Assembly: GCA_037043015.1 (NCBI GenBank)
Contig: CM073321.1
Span: 7,398,001-7,462,000, forward strand
Length of the DNA: 64,000 nucleotides
Direction: 5' to 3'
DNA from: Bryum argenteum
Lineage: Eukaryota; Streptophyta; Bryopsida; Bryales; Bryaceae
Shown: positions 22,691 through 33,221 of the stretch, in pieces
Layout of the letters: each line of letters starts with the position of its first letter
Position numbering within the stretch: the stretch's first letter is position 1
Program-made: the position numbers and the translations under genes
The notes under the pieces: generated by a model
The model's input: the letters and a program-made list of their open reading frames with translations, nothing else
Databases searched by the model: none
What the model was told of the DNA's origin: nothing

Positions 22691-23336
22691 ATTTATGTTG
22701 ATTTCAACTTTTGCATTATTTTTACGATGAACCCACTCTGCCTATGCGTCCTCAAACCAACCATCTTCTTCAGCCTCTTTAATTTATCAACTTCCTCTGG
22801 AGTCTTGCCATACTTACCCGCGAACGCCAAATCATGAATGCGTAGCATCTCTTTGTCTACCTCTAGATCAATAGATTCTTCTATATCATTCAACCAACCG
22901 ATCTACCGAGCAAGGACCTCTTTCAAGTAAGTGCATTTTGCTGTCCACATCTCTACGTAGTCTTCTATGGAAAGGTTGTTTGATTGTTTCTTCTCGAGAA
23001 ACATCTCACGAGCCTCTCTTCATAGCACAAGTTTGGTCTCCATACAGGCTATGTTGTCTAGAACTTTTTTGAAAGTATTCCGACAGTCATCTTGGAAATC
23101 GTATGGTTCAGTGGCAAAAGGGCTCTTTCTCTTAGGGCTTCCAATTCTTTTGCTTGCTGCATTACTTCTTCCAATTGAATGCCTTTCATTATACTGAAAT
23201 TGTGCACCATGATAAGCATGTCCATCAAGTTGCATAATCTTCCACCTACTCTTCGCAGTGGATTTGCCTCAAAAGAAATTCCCTCTATATATTTGTTATA
23301 TTACTAGTAGGTTCACTGAGTTGGTATTCGTGTATG
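22690..23336 (-). pseudogene. Unknown gene, 3' part, interrupted by element A
   Basis: Minus-strand frame with few stops. It encodes SNAASKRIGSPKRKSPFATE, then an alpha-helical stretch with VDKEMLRIHDLAF and TPEEVDKLKRLKK. The frame is disrupted upstream exactly where element A starts (23,342), and minus-strand open sequence resumes beyond its other end (28,236-28,690). I do not recognise the family. It resembles, in style, the helical N-terminal region of kinase-like copy 2, but I cannot show homology. Confidence 0.35.
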
Positions 23337-24505
23337 TGTTCTGTCGTAACATGCTTTCCCGATTCGTGCCCGGGTAACCCTTTTTCGTGGTAAAAGAGGT
23401 TTCCCAAACAAGAACCCGAGTATTCGTCCACGGAGATCCTGTGAAGTGCAAGGACGACAGTTTCCACCAGTTAGCAAACCCGGATTTGTGCTATCCGGGT
23501 ACTGTCCTATCACCCCTGTACCCTGTATCCTGTCCTGGAAAAAGCTGCCCGGGCAGGAGAAGGGGGGTGGGGGTTTTGTCTTAGTGGTTAAGTTTAGCCT
23601 CTGTATTCACCTCAGAGGGGTTTTCCCGGATTTAGATAAGTGGGGGGATTAGACCACTGTTCCCGTTGATTAACGTGACCGGAAAGGTCACCGAGACTCT
23701 CTCTCCTTACCCTGTTAGGAACTTCCCTTATACCTCCCTCTACGCCCGGACTCTGGGTCCACACGCATGTCACAAAGATTGGTATCCGGTTCTCCTATGG
23801 TCCGGTTATCGCAACTCGCTACCCGGGTTAGTAGATCCCGGGTTACTGGACTGGGGGATGGTGCGACTGGCCCGGAGTTCACCGCTATCACCTACAGACA
23901 GACCTGCCTACCCGGACTTCAGCGATCTAGGGGGACTCAACCGATGGTGTTCTCGGGAGTCGGTTGAGCGGCCGGAATCCCTTCCTGGCCGCTGTAATCC
24001 CAGACGCTACACGGACAGACCGGACCGAACTCTAAGTGGCAAGTGCCGTTCGCTAGCCGCACTCCTCTCCTGCCAGCTTCTCTACCTCCCGTACTATCCT
24101 CCGTTCAAGGACGGAACCGCTCTCTCTCTTGCCCGGATAGCAAGGGTCCTCTGAACTTCCGCAAACACCCCCAACCCAGCAAACAAGACAGGAAACGAGA
24201 AAGAGACACAATCACACACACACGGGAATTGAGAAAGATGCGTACTTGCATTGGAATTAGGGTATTGCAAAGGCACAAAAAGACCCCGAGGGAGTATCCT
24301 CCCCTCGGCTAAGTAGCGGATCCTCCCTGGCATCCCAGAAGAGGACAAAACCCCATGCCAGGGAATCTTTCTAAATCTAACCCTTGTCAGCCTAACGCCG
24401 TCATTCTCCTATCTGCAAACAAAAGTACTACTTCTAACCTAATCTCGATCCGGGATATCCGCCCACCGTTATCTCAGCCCTCACCGTCCTCCTCCATCCT
24501 GACGG

Positions 24506-26137
24506 TCACAGTGCCTCGGCAGTCGCGGAGGCGCCGTCTTCCTGCTCCTTCGGCCCGGGTTGGGAGGTGACCTCCTCCTCTTCGTTTCCTGTCTCCGGGA
24601 GCACTGGAGCGGTCCCTCCGCTCCCCAGGATCTCAGTATCCCCGGAAGGCATCGGGGCTGAGGTGTCCGGGAGTGCCTCTCCGATCTCCGGGACATCGAT
24701 CAAGTCCTCGGGGATGAGGGGGGCGACATCCGCGATCAGCACCTTCTCTGGGAGGACCTCGCCGTCAGAGGGCTCCACCGGATTAGTTAAACCCGGACAG
24801 CGAGGCACCTGCGGCTCCTCGGTTACCAGTCCGGTTGGCTGGGTATCGGCCTCCCCCTCCTGTCCTGGTTGGATTGTGGCCTCTTGGGCAGGAATAGGAC
24901 TCCTGTCCTCGGGGTCCACAGTCCGGACCGGTGGAATGGGGGAGGGATTCCTTACCCGGGTATCCTCCTCCACTGCCCGGGAAACCTCCTCCTCGACTAT
25001 CCGGGGAGCCTCCTCTTCGACTATCCGGGGAGCCTCCTTCACTGCTAGGGGTATGTCCTTCAGGCTTGCCTCCGCGCTCTCCGCTACGTCCTTGCTGAGG
25101 GGGTGCGAAATTCCGGTCTCCCTCGAGGTCTTCTCCGGGCTCAGATTTGCGGGCAGGACCGGCTCCTCCATTGCCGCGGGGTCGGTGGGCTCTTCCTCCT
25201 CGGCCCTGGCATCCTCGGTCGCTTCGGGGTTGCCCTGGATGGGGGTATCCTCTACAACTGCAAGGGGAGGTGCCTCCCCGGGAAAAGTCCGGGCCATCTC
25301 CCCGATGAGGTCTCTCATCTCCTGGAGAGCCCCTTCCATCCTTTCCGCAGCCTTCTTCATGTACGCCGCCATCCGGGTAGGTAGATCCGATCCTGAGGCC
25401 TGGAATTGAGCGTCGAGTAGCTGGGCCTTCACCGTGCCTCTCCGGTGCATACGAGAACCTCCCGAGCCCGAAAAGATCTTTGCCGAGCGTACCCTGTGCT
25501 TGGTCGGCTCCTCCTCCAAACCGCTTAATTTCCCGGGCTTGGCGCGAGGATGATGAGGACCCCTCACCGATACTTGCCCGGCCGCGGCGTTTTCGCGGAC
25601 TAAATCCCTCACCATGTCGGGATACCGCTCCACTTGGCCGGTTCGGAGTGCCACCGATATGCCGCGCAGGCCTTGTGCATCCGGAGGTGCTCTGCGTGCA
25701 TACATGCGGGGCATGCGCACTGGCCGCAGAGGGTGCTCCTCTGTTATCCGGAATGGGGTGCACAGGAGGCCGGGGTCAAACTCCGGCCTCCGCGGGGTGA
25801 AGTCGTCCCATCCTCGCACCCGGTAGCATTGGGGGTGCCGCCTCTGCGTGTACCCGGGTAGCGTGGGCGGCGAATGCGGTGTGGTGGTCTCTCCTTCCTC
25901 TGACTCAGAGGACTCCTCCAAAGACACCTCTTCCCCTTCCTCCGGATTTCTCTCTCCCCGGGAGGTGAGGCCCGCTGAACTGCTGGGATTGCTCGGACCA
26001 CCGATTCGAGGGGATCGGCCCGGAGTAGCAGGAGAGGCGGCCGGAGTTGGTGAAGTGTCCTCCCGAGAGCTTCGTGAGCTTTCTCCGGACTCGCGGGCGG
26101 GCTCTCGGCGGGAGGTCCGCCTTCCTCTTCTTCGCAT
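24506..26137 (-). CDS. Gag-like low-complexity protein of element A, C-terminal part
   Basis: 543 codons, minus strand. It is Arg/Ser/Glu-rich first (RRRGRRTSRRE), then Pro/Glu-rich with a repeated APRIVEEE unit. A short helical stretch, MAAYMKKAAERMEGALQEM, is also retained in element B at about 37,400. There is no zinc knuckle, protease or polymerase motif. It overlaps the preceding open frame (25,744-27,186), so the two are probably one product with a frameshift or a programmed shift. The assignment as gag-like rests on its place in a TG..CA element and on composition. The plus-strand frames over it are antisense shadows. Confidence 0.45.
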   Translation of the reverse strand: MRRRGRRTSRREPARESGESSRSSREDTSPTPAASPATPGRSPRIGGPSNPSSSAGLTSRGERNPEEGEEVSLEESSESEEGETTTPHSPPTLPGYTQRRHPQCYRVRGWDDFTPRRPEFDPGLLCTPFRITEEHPLRPVRMPRMYARRAPPDAQGLRGISVALRTGQVERYPDMVRDLVRENAAAGQVSVRGPHHPRAKPGKLSGLEEEPTKHRVRSAKIFSGSGGSRMHRRGTVKAQLLDAQFQASGSDLPTRMAAYMKKAAERMEGALQEMRDLIGEMARTFPGEAPPLAVVEDTPIQGNPEATEDARAEEEEPTDPAAMEEPVLPANLSPEKTSRETGISHPLSKDVAESAEASLKDIPLAVKEAPRIVEEEAPRIVEEEVSRAVEEDTRVRNPSPIPPVRTVDPEDRSPIPAQEATIQPGQEGEADTQPTGLVTEEPQVPRCPGLTNPVEPSDGEVLPEKVLIADVAPLIPEDLIDVPEIGEALPDTSAPMPSGDTEILGSGGTAPVLPETGNEEEEVTSQPGPKEQEDGASATAEAL

Positions 26138-27186
26138 CTCGCGGGTCTCCCCACTCTATCCCTCCCGTGGGCCGTAGGGTCGTCCGGGACCTTCTCGCGG
26201 GCTATCCGCCGGAGGAGGACCTCGAGAGGTACGTCCCCCATCGGCACTCCCGGGTCGGGTCCGCACTTCCGGGGTAGGGTCTCCTTCTTTGTAGAGCTCC
26301 CGGTCTCGGTCTCTCTCAGCGGGGCCGAGGCTTCCACCCCTTGTTCTCCGGGCAAGGAGGCAGATTCGCTCTCCACGAACCTCAGGACTCTTCCCGACTT
26401 CCTCCGGTGCAGGACAGGAGCCTCCTCTCCCTCACTGTCATTTCCCTGCACCGGCCTGAGGGGTGGTGGCGAGACAACTACGGGGGCCGGAGGGGTCGCC
26501 ATGGCGACCGGGGAGTCTTCCTCTGGTCCGGATACAATTGGACCCGGTTGGCTTGGCCCGGTGGCAGCCACAGTCCGGGTTGCCATCCGGTGAGTGGGAG
26601 CCGGCCGGGGTGGAGTGCCTCCCTCCGGGAGGGGTAGCTGAGCTGCTTCTCTCGGTCTGAGGGTGGCCACTCCTCCGGTGCTGGGTCCTGGTGCCTCACC
26701 CTCTCCGGGTTGAGGTGCTGCCCCTGTCCGTCGAGGTCTCTGCTCCCCTGGACCCGGTGGTCCTGGTGGGGCTGGTGGCGGAGGCGGTGGAAGTGCTCCG
26801 GCTCCGGGGTTAGCCACCCTGGGGAGGAACTTGGCTGCGGCGGGGACTCCGTCTCCGGGAATCTCCTCTCCTGGAAACATGTCCCTCCTCTTCTCCATGA
26901 GCATTCGGAGGTGCGTGATCTCCCCGGGGTGCAGGCATTCGTACTGTGCGTACAAATGGTACATGTATGGCGCCAGGGGGCACCCCTTTGCACTGGTGGT
27001 CTTCTTCGATGCGCGGGTAACCACCTCCTCGAGGATATGTCCCCACCCAATCTGTCTCCTGCCCAGGTAGGACTCCATGATCGCCTTCAGGAGCCGGTTC
27101 GACACTGTCTGTGGCTTCTCCGGGTTCAGGATCGGAACTAGAAACCGGAGAAGGCGTCGCTCCCTTGCATTCACGCAGCCCTCCAC
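25744..27186 (-). CDS. Gag-like protein of element A, N-terminal/central part
   Basis: 480 codons, minus strand. The first 120 residues look globular and helical (RLLRFLVPILNPEKP, LLKAIMESYLGRRQIGWGHI, YMYHLYAQYECLHPGEI), a pattern seen in plant retroelement first open frames. The rest is Pro/Gly-rich. An upstream open frame (27,540-27,214, with WGAGLYWVPWN and YIRWGTTL) may supply the true N-terminus after a frame change. No catalytic domain is seen. Confidence 0.45.
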   Translation of the reverse strand: MEGCVNARERRLLRFLVPILNPEKPQTVSNRLLKAIMESYLGRRQIGWGHILEEVVTRASKKTTSAKGCPLAPYMYHLYAQYECLHPGEITHLRMLMEKRRDMFPGEEIPGDGVPAAAKFLPRVANPGAGALPPPPPPAPPGPPGPGEQRPRRTGAAPQPGEGEAPGPSTGGVATLRPREAAQLPLPEGGTPPRPAPTHRMATRTVAATGPSQPGPIVSGPEEDSPVAMATPPAPVVVSPPPLRPVQGNDSEGEEAPVLHRRKSGRVLRFVESESASLPGEQGVEASAPLRETETGSSTKKETLPRKCGPDPGVPMGDVPLEVLLRRIAREKVPDDPTAHGRDRVGRPARCEEEEGGPPAESPPASPEKAHEALGRTLHQLRPPLLLLRADPLESVVRAIPAVQRASPPGEREIRRKGKRCLWRSPLSQRKERPPHRIRRPRYPGTRRGGTPNATGCEDGTTSPRGGRSLTPASCAPHSG

Positions 27187-27213
27187 CCGAATCCATCGTG
27201 CTCGTGTGCCGGA

Positions 27214-27540
27214 TTATGGAACTTCCCGATCGAGGAGGGTCGTTCCCCACCGAATGTATCCGGTGGGGGAGTCCGGGAAACCATAGGTCGCTCTCCAGCA
27301 AGCCTCCTGCCAGAAGTGCGGCTTGGCTCGGACAGGATTGTCTGCAAAGGTCGGTGGATCCTGTCCGGACGCGGCCTCCTCAATAATCTCTGCGTCCTCC
27401 ACGTTCCAGGGCACCCAATACAACCCCGCACCCCATCCGTGTGAGATCCCCGCACTACCACAAGCTCGGGCATCCTCCGCCATCGGAATGCCAGCCTGGA
27501 TGATCTTACTCCGGGTTCGCGAAGCTCGCTCTCCGGCCAT
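27214..27540 (-). CDS. Small N-terminal open frame of element A
   Basis: 108 codons from MAGERASRTRSK, with ISHGWGAGLYWVPWN and GFPDSPTGYIRWG. It lies just upstream of, and in a different frame from, the 480-codon gag-like frame, and is probably its N-terminal part. The family is not recognised. Confidence 0.35.
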   Translation of the reverse strand: MAGERASRTRSKIIQAGIPMAEDARACGSAGISHGWGAGLYWVPWNVEDAEIIEEAASGQDPPTFADNPVRAKPHFWQEACWRATYGFPDSPTGYIRWGTTLLDREVP

Positions 27541-28235
27541 GGTTCCGTACTCTCCTTCCCCGGGCTATGGCGTACAGGACGGCCGCGTGGAGCAGGAGCG
27601 TGCGTGCACGAATCGCGGGAGCAGAAGCGTCTGCGAGGAGCACGAAAAACGAGGAGGAGCAAAAAGGGAGGGCAACGGCCAAAATTGGGCCGCTAAAGAC
27701 AACGGAGTGGAGAGGTGGATGGCGGCGCAGCATTAATCACGGGCTTTTGTCGGCCGGGGCTGCCAGCGCCGCGCCGCCGTTTTTCCGCCCGACCCGTTCG
27801 TGGATCCCGACCCGCCGCGCCTTCCCGGTCTTCGACACCCGACCGGGCCTCAACCGGTCGAACCATACCCGGCTGACCATACCAGGTTGAGCTATACCCG
27901 GTTGGGGCAACCTTTTCCCGGGTAGGCGTCAACCCGCGAAGAGCCGCTACGCGTTATCCGGGTCCGCAGTGGCCGACGGGATACGACTAGGCAGAACCCT
28001 GGCTCGAGAACAGGGGATACAAATCAAAAGAAAATTCAAAAAGGTAGTACTACCCTACCCCGTCCACTAAGCCTAAGGATGCCCCTGGGTGGGCAGGTTC
28101 CTGGCCGAGCTAACCTTACCCGGTCATTACCCGGGTAGGCCAGGATATGGACGTTTATTTCTCCTAATTAGCTATTACTAACCGCTATCCGGACTCACTT
28201 GGGCAAAAAACGAAAAAATGAGGTTTGACATGTTC

Positions 28236-28700
28236 ATCCTCCGAGGATTCGGAAGAAGACCATGTTACGTAATATTCAGCGTTGGCCTTAGGACTCATAG
28301 ATACAGCTCCAATTCCTTCTCCTTCAATAGTACTTGATGTCTCTCCAACCTCTTTAGGTTAGGTATTTTCTTGTATAGGCAAATGTGGACGCGTCGACCA
28401 ATCAACCCGCTTTCCGAGAATCATTTCCGCATACACCATTCTTGCCAAGAAGTAGGAAACCTCATATTGAAAAATATAGTTGTTACTTCAAATTCTCTAT
28501 GCGCTTCTTCTCAATCCTCTTCTTTATCTTCCGACCTTGGTCAAGTGGCACCATGGATGTATCAGCTACAATGGGTAGTGCCTCCATCAAAAAAATCCGT
28601 AGAGACGCAAATCCCCTCTACGAGCAAGCAAGTAGCAACCCTGGAGTCGATACTAGTCAATGCGCGAAAGGAGGGACTCGCAAAGTGTGAAAATCGACTG
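28236..28700 (-). pseudogene. Unknown gene, 5' part, on the far side of element A
   Basis: Minus-strand sequence continuing the gene interrupted at 23,342. It includes LMEALPIVADTSMVPLDQG and a Lys/Arg/Glu-rich helix. Stops occur in all frames. It is assigned to the same gene only because element A and its TGTTC duplication separate the two pieces. Confidence 0.3.
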
Positions 28701-28729
28701 TTAGTCGCCTTCTTAAGGACAATAATATG

Positions 28730-29015
28730 GCGACCGGCGGTCTACAAAATTTGCATCACTGGTCGCCCGAGCCACCGGCGATTGCCCTATCTGTACCGCT
28801 GATTGCCCTATCTGCACCGTCGGTCGCCGGTAGCCCTTCTGAACCGCCGGTCGCCTTTCTGAACCGCCGATCGCCTCGCTCTATCTACACCGCCGGTTGC
28901 CCTTTCTGCACCGTTGGTCGCCCTTCCGCACCGTTGGTCGCCCTTCCGCACCGTTGGTCGCCCTTCCGCACCGTTGGTCGCTCTATCTGCACCGCCGGTC
29001 GCCCTATTTGCAATC
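28730..29015. repeat. GC-rich minisatellite (ACCGCCGGTCGCC family), ~20-bp units
   Basis: Regular units of CCGCACCGTTGGTCGCCCTT (four near-identical copies at about 28,900-28,980) and ACCGCCGGTCGCC variants. The unit matches the minisatellites at 17.74 and 19.5 kb. It lies at the 5' side of the interrupted minus-strand gene. Confidence 0.75.
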
Positions 29016-30720
29016 CGGAATTCTCCCAGTTTATGTTGCATGCGAGTCCATGAGGTTTCGTAGCAGCTCTTAGGAGGATGAAATGAGGATGAATATTAGA
29101 TAGGGGAGGGGTAAAAGCGCCCTATAGTTTATAATGTATTAGTTTAAATTAACAAGGTACTCATAGGGTAGTAATTTGGGATCGTTGGTCCTATAATTCC
29201 CATTTCATGATCATTCAATTCATAAAATATGGACATTTAAGTGAACAACAATAATCATTTGCGGACATTCTAATCAACCAATTAATCAAGGTACTATTTA
29301 AACAATTATTTGTGAGAATTATATGTTAAGAATTTTGAAAATGTTGAGAATTCTATTTTAAAATTGTGATTAAACTTGTACCAATCTAAATCCATATTAC
29401 ACCACAAGAGTATCCAATGCGCTTAAAATTTCATTTTTCATTTCTCATGGTCACGGCTCTTGGCAAAATGCCATGACCATTAGAATCATTTTCATTTGAG
29501 AATGAAAAATAAGAAGAACCAAGGGGGAATGAGGGGGGATGAGGGGGGATGAGGGGATTGGAGGGGGAATAGGGGAGATGCTTGAAGCGGTTAATTCAAA
29601 ATTTGAATACTGAAAAAAGAGGATCCAAAAACAAGAGCGAGAGCTCTTGCGCAGTCGCCTCTGCAGACAATGTGATTACGGTGTGAGCGGTGAGCCATGA
29701 GCAGATTTTCCATGAGCAGTGAGCAAATTTTGAGGGAATATTCTGGTCGAAAAGAGAATATCAGTTGATTTTATTTGAACAAATTCAATATTTGTGTACC
29801 CCTAAATCCGTGGGAAAACTGCGGATACATAACAATCGAGACCCTACAACCGTGGTGAATCGGGATTTTTTTGTTGTTTTGCTCTTAACCCTTTTGGGCT
29901 GAGCCTACCAAATTTGGTCGATTTGTGAGGACCTAGGGGAATACAAATTGAACAAGGGCTCAGCTGAATGATTGTGGAGGGCACTGAAAGTGCGCAACTA
30001 ATGACCCCATGCACAGTGAACTTGGAGCCCTCTTGACCCCACAATGACAATTGTGCTTAAACAAAGTTCATATGTTCCGAGTGGAGGCTGGTCACAGCAC
30101 ATCGTTTCTAAAAAATCGATCTCGTCGATCAAACCGGCCAAATGTGCCCTTGTAAAACTGGCCAAATGTTCTCATATTACAACAAAAAAAACAGGTTTTT
30201 GTACTGGAAATGGGTTGGGCTCTGTCGGACTAGATGGGAATGGATTGTGTCATAAGGAGTGTCGGAGTGTCGGTCGGTGAATACGTCCCATGCACAAAAT
30301 GTCGGTGCTCATGCATTATGATGTTAGACTTCATGAGATTGGATGGGTTGTGTTATAAGGAGTGTCGGTTAAGGGGTGAATACGTCCCATGTAGCTGTGC
30401 AGTGTCGTTGCTCATTGAGACTTGCTAGTAGAGATGGGAGAAAAGGATGCTGGAGTGATTTGATTACTCACGAGAATGTAAGAAAAGTGCTGTGACGGTC
30501 TCCCTGAGAACTCACGTCGATTGTCATGAGAATGTAAGGGAATTGCAGTGTCGATTTCTAATTCGATGGAATGTCGGTGCCTTCGAGAGTACAAAAAAGC
30601 TGCCTTGGAAAAGCTGCCGGTGTGCCGATCCTGACGGCGCTGCCGGTGTGTCGATCCTGACGGCACTGCCGATGATGAGAAATCGGGTTGGTGAGGCTGG
30701 ATGGGAAATCCGGAGTTCTC
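29016..30720. other. AT-rich intergenic DNA with repeat traces
   Basis: No gene seen. GAGGGGGGATGAG units lie at 29,530-29,575. GTGTGAGCGGTGAGCCATGAGC lies near 29,683, resembling the (TGAGCGG)n end of the TIR family at 990, 54,657 and 57,212. A pair of TGCCGGTGTGCCGATCCTGACGG-like repeats lies at 30,610-30,670. Confidence 0.45.
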
Positions 30721-30721
30721 T

Positions 30722-30732
30722 CCTTATATACA
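30722..30732 (+). promoter_or_regulatory. Candidate TATA box of ADD gene 1
   Basis: CTTATATACAA lies about 80-100 bp upstream of the ADD open frame. ADD gene 2 has AAGTATATAGAG at a similar distance (about 33,151). Confidence 0.45.
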
Positions 30733-30804
30733 AGAACGGTGGAGCAGGGAAGCGAGCATCTCAAAGCTATTCGTTGGCCATCTCTCTTTTGAAACTTCTC
30801 ACTC

Positions 30805-31260
30805 TTGCACTGTTGTGAATCAAATGGCGGGGATTCGGGCGATTTTGATCCTTTGTACTTGTATTCCTGCACTGCCTGTGGAGAGAAAAAAATTTGTGCT
30901 TGTTTGTTGGAGCATCCTCGTCTCGGTGTTGGCATATGCATTTTGTGCAAACTTGTGTTGGACGACGTTGTATTCACGAAGAACGCCCAGTACGATGATG
31001 AGCAATGCAATTGGTGTGGGGGAATTCAGTTTGTGATCCCGTGTGATTATTGTAACAAGGTGTGGTGTGCAACGTGTATCGCTCGGAACAAGGGAGACGA
31101 CTACCTGAAGGACATGACGGGCAAAAATAGGGGGTACTTCAGCTGCAACAAGTATGAGATAGTGCCTCTACAGACGATTTGGGAGGATTTCGTAGAATTC
31201 ACTTCACAAGCTGGTGATCGCAGCAGCACTGATTCTGAGAGTGATTCCAACTACGACTAG
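30805..31260 (+). CDS. Small ADD-type (GATA-like + PHD) zinc-finger protein, copy 1
   Basis: The open frame ends at 31,260 and encodes little besides an ADD-like module of the ATRX/DNMT3 type. It has a first finger with CTAC and CILC separated by HPRLGVG, then CNWC, CDYC, WCATC and YFSC, and a helix with TIWEDF. It ends in an acidic tail. In ATRX/DNMT3 the ADD domain reads the histone H3 tail, which suggests a chromatin-reader role here by inference. The last Cys of the final pair is absent (SCNKY, where copy 2 has CFSC). No in-frame ATG precedes the first finger; the nearby ATG at 30,824 is one frame off. The gene therefore has either an unseen 5' exon or a frameshift. It is paired with the copy at 33,222. 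Confidence 0.6.
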   Translation: MHCCESNGGDSGDFDPLYLYSCTACGEKKICACLLEHPRLGVGICILCKLVLDDVVFTKNAQYDDEQCNWCGGIQFVIPCDYCNKVWCATCIARNKGDDYLKDMTGKNRGYFSCNKYEIVPLQTIWEDFVEFTSQAGDRSSTDSESDSNYD

Positions 31261-31627
31261 TTGATTGCTAGTTATAGTAGTTGTATGGCCACGACTCACA
31301 CTTGGATTGAGAGTTGGCTTGTATGTGCTAGAATTTTTTGAATACAAATTACCGACTTCAATCTTGCTACTTTAGCTTGCGCCAGGCCACATCATCTGCT
31401 TCGTAATGCACCTTTGGTGGACGATCCTCAAGTCTTTGTAATCGCTTATTCGATCAAGCAATGTGATTAAAGTCTTAACCTTTGGCCAGAGTTTTTTCCG
31501 ATGACATGAACCAATTTTACAGAAACAGAAGTGCTCACCGAAGAGTATCTCGCTCGCTATCTCAGGCAATTCCATTGAGCACATCCATTCTGAGGTGATC
31601 CATTCCGAGGTGATGAAGTGGAAGACG
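31261..31627. other. 3' flank of ADD gene 1, no gene seen
   Basis: Non-coding. The following copia-like LTR appears to start near 31,629 with TGTTAGG. Confidence 0.35.
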
Positions 31628-31628
31628 T

Positions 31629-32072
31629 GTTAGGATTTAACAAACATTATTTTAAGAGTAACTGCCAAACAAATATTCTTGGGCTTAGTGATCGAACGTC
31701 GGAATCTTGGTATCCAGAGGTTTGACATCTGTAGTTATTGAAGTAGTTTCAGCACTGTGATGACTTTTGTCTGGCACGTGGACCTGTGGTTATGTGGAGG
31801 TGGCACTCTTACTTGCCATGTAGACGATCTTGCCAGCATCGACTTGCAATTATGGTTAATCAGTTAAGCCGTTAGTGCCGCCAGGAGATAGTAACTGTGT
31901 CGTCTCTCCCATGAGTGAGAGAAGTCAGTATAAGTAGTAGTGATCTGTAGCAGTGATCAGGAGTGTGCTTGTGTGTTTGTGTATGGTCAAGCGAGGTGTG
32001 TCTACTCTGTGCAGATTTGTTTAGTACAGAGATATGTGTAATTTGACATACAGTAACTTAATATACTTTTGG
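31629..32072 (+). mobile_element. Probable 5' LTR of a Ty1/copia element
   Basis: Begins TGTTAGGATTTAAC. It contains a TATA-like GTATAAGTAG near 31,929 and ends just before TTGGTGATAGAACTCGCG (from about 32,071). That stretch resembles a degenerate initiator-Met-tRNA primer site followed by the gag start. No matching 3' LTR is seen in the window, so the limits are tentative. Confidence 0.4.
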
Positions 32073-32745
32073 TGATAGAACTCGCGATCTTGGTAGCATT
32101 TCTCGCTTTAAGGGAATCAATTTTCATCTTTGGAAATTTCAAATGCGAGCCATCTTGTTGGGTAAAGAATTGATGCCTATTGTTGACGGTACAGTACCCA
32201 AACCGGCCTATGGCTCTGATCTTGTGGACATCTCTGAATGGGTCAAACGAGATAGCCAGGCTTTTAGCTTACTGTGTCAAGCTCTTGATAAGTCTATTCT
32301 CAAACACAGTCTCATGCGTTAGTACCACAGAGATATGGGAGAAACTTATGTTGATACATAAGAGATACACTCGTTGCAGGAGGAGTTTTACAAATGTTCC
32401 ATGACTGAGGGTGAAAGTATTGCTGATTTTCTCAGCAAGCTCGATTTTATTGTGTCTCAACACGGTAGTCGCGGAGACGCTACTTTTACTGAGCAAGCCC
32501 AGATTTCGAAGATATTGTGTAATCTTCCAAGAGCCTTTGATAGCATGCTTCCCGAGTGGCGCATGCAGCCCGATGGCGTAAAGACTCTACCAAATCTGAC
32601 GCTACAACTTCTTCAAACAGAGGGCACGCACAAGATGGCTTGTCGATGCACAAGATCTATGATGTCAAGATCTATGATGTCAAACCAAGATCTATGATGT
32701 CAAACCGAGGGCATGCACAAGATCTAGCGATAATGAAATTCGAAT
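32073..32745 (+). pseudogene. Ty1/copia gag fragment (UBN2-type)
   Basis: From about 32,110 the frame encodes FKGINFHLWKFQMRAILLGK and IVDGTVPKP, the hallmark start of plant copia gag. Then, in other frames, come TTEIWEKLMLIHKRY and LQEEFYKCSMTEGESIADFL ... LPRAFDSMLPEW. At least two frameshifts are present. The rest of gag-pol is missing. A 16-24-bp tandem repeat (ATCTATGATGTCAA units, 32,655-32,710) ends the fragment. It lies between the two ADD genes. Confidence 0.75.
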
Positions 32746-33221
32746 ATCTATAAGGACACAATTCAAGACGATGTTAGGCACTGATTTTGAAATGTAGGAG
32801 GTGCACAAGAATTGGCCGACCACACAAAATGGACTTAGTATGAACAAACTGAGGAACACCAGAACTGAGTAGCAAAGAACAGACCCCTGCCAGAGTGATT
32901 AAAGAAAATTTCTCAATGCCACATTACCACAAAATACTTTCGTACTGTTCGAAATCAAAGCACGTGCATCTAGTTATAATGGGGGCCGGCGCACAACGCG
33001 GTGGACCTAGCGCGTGTTGGTGGGGCCAGCGTAGAAGGCTGTGGACCTAGGGCGATTGAAAATTGAAGAAGGCTTCGTGGGAGATCATCATCTGTCTTCT
33101 GACAAATAGATATTGTCTGACAAATGAGTGGCTGAAAGATCTTATTACATAAGTATATAGAGTGGCAACGGATGGTTCATTTTTGTATGTCGTTGCTGCA
33201 AGAACGCTGGGATTCTTTAGT

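Larger units (their letters stand above)
23342..28230 (-). mobile_element. Element A: 4.9-kb TG..CA retroelement-like unit with 5-bp target duplication
   Basis: Bounded by TGTCGTAACATG and GAGGTTTGACA and flanked by the direct repeat TGTTC (23,337-23,341 and 28,231-28,235). These are the features of an LTR-type integration. I see no pair of long terminal repeats inside it, so it may be a solo long LTR carrying open frames, or a TR-GAG/LARD-like unit. It is much more GC-rich than its surroundings. Open frames on the minus strand (27,662 down to 24,506) look like a gag-type low-complexity polyprotein, with no reverse transcriptase or integrase. A shorter relative (B) lies at 35,235-37,860. Confidence 0.7.

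Noticed and set aside
24567..25409. 280-codon plus-strand open frame in element A, and the 36,374-37,147 one in element B
   Set aside because: They are antisense to the gag-like minus-strand frames and arise from GC-rich codon bias. The minus strand has the longer, co-linear frames and the more protein-like first domain.
30701..31036. Alternative open frame starting MGNPEFSPY over ADD gene 1
   Set aside because: It is out of frame with the conserved zinc ligands and matches nothing. It may show a lost base near the start of the ADD gene.
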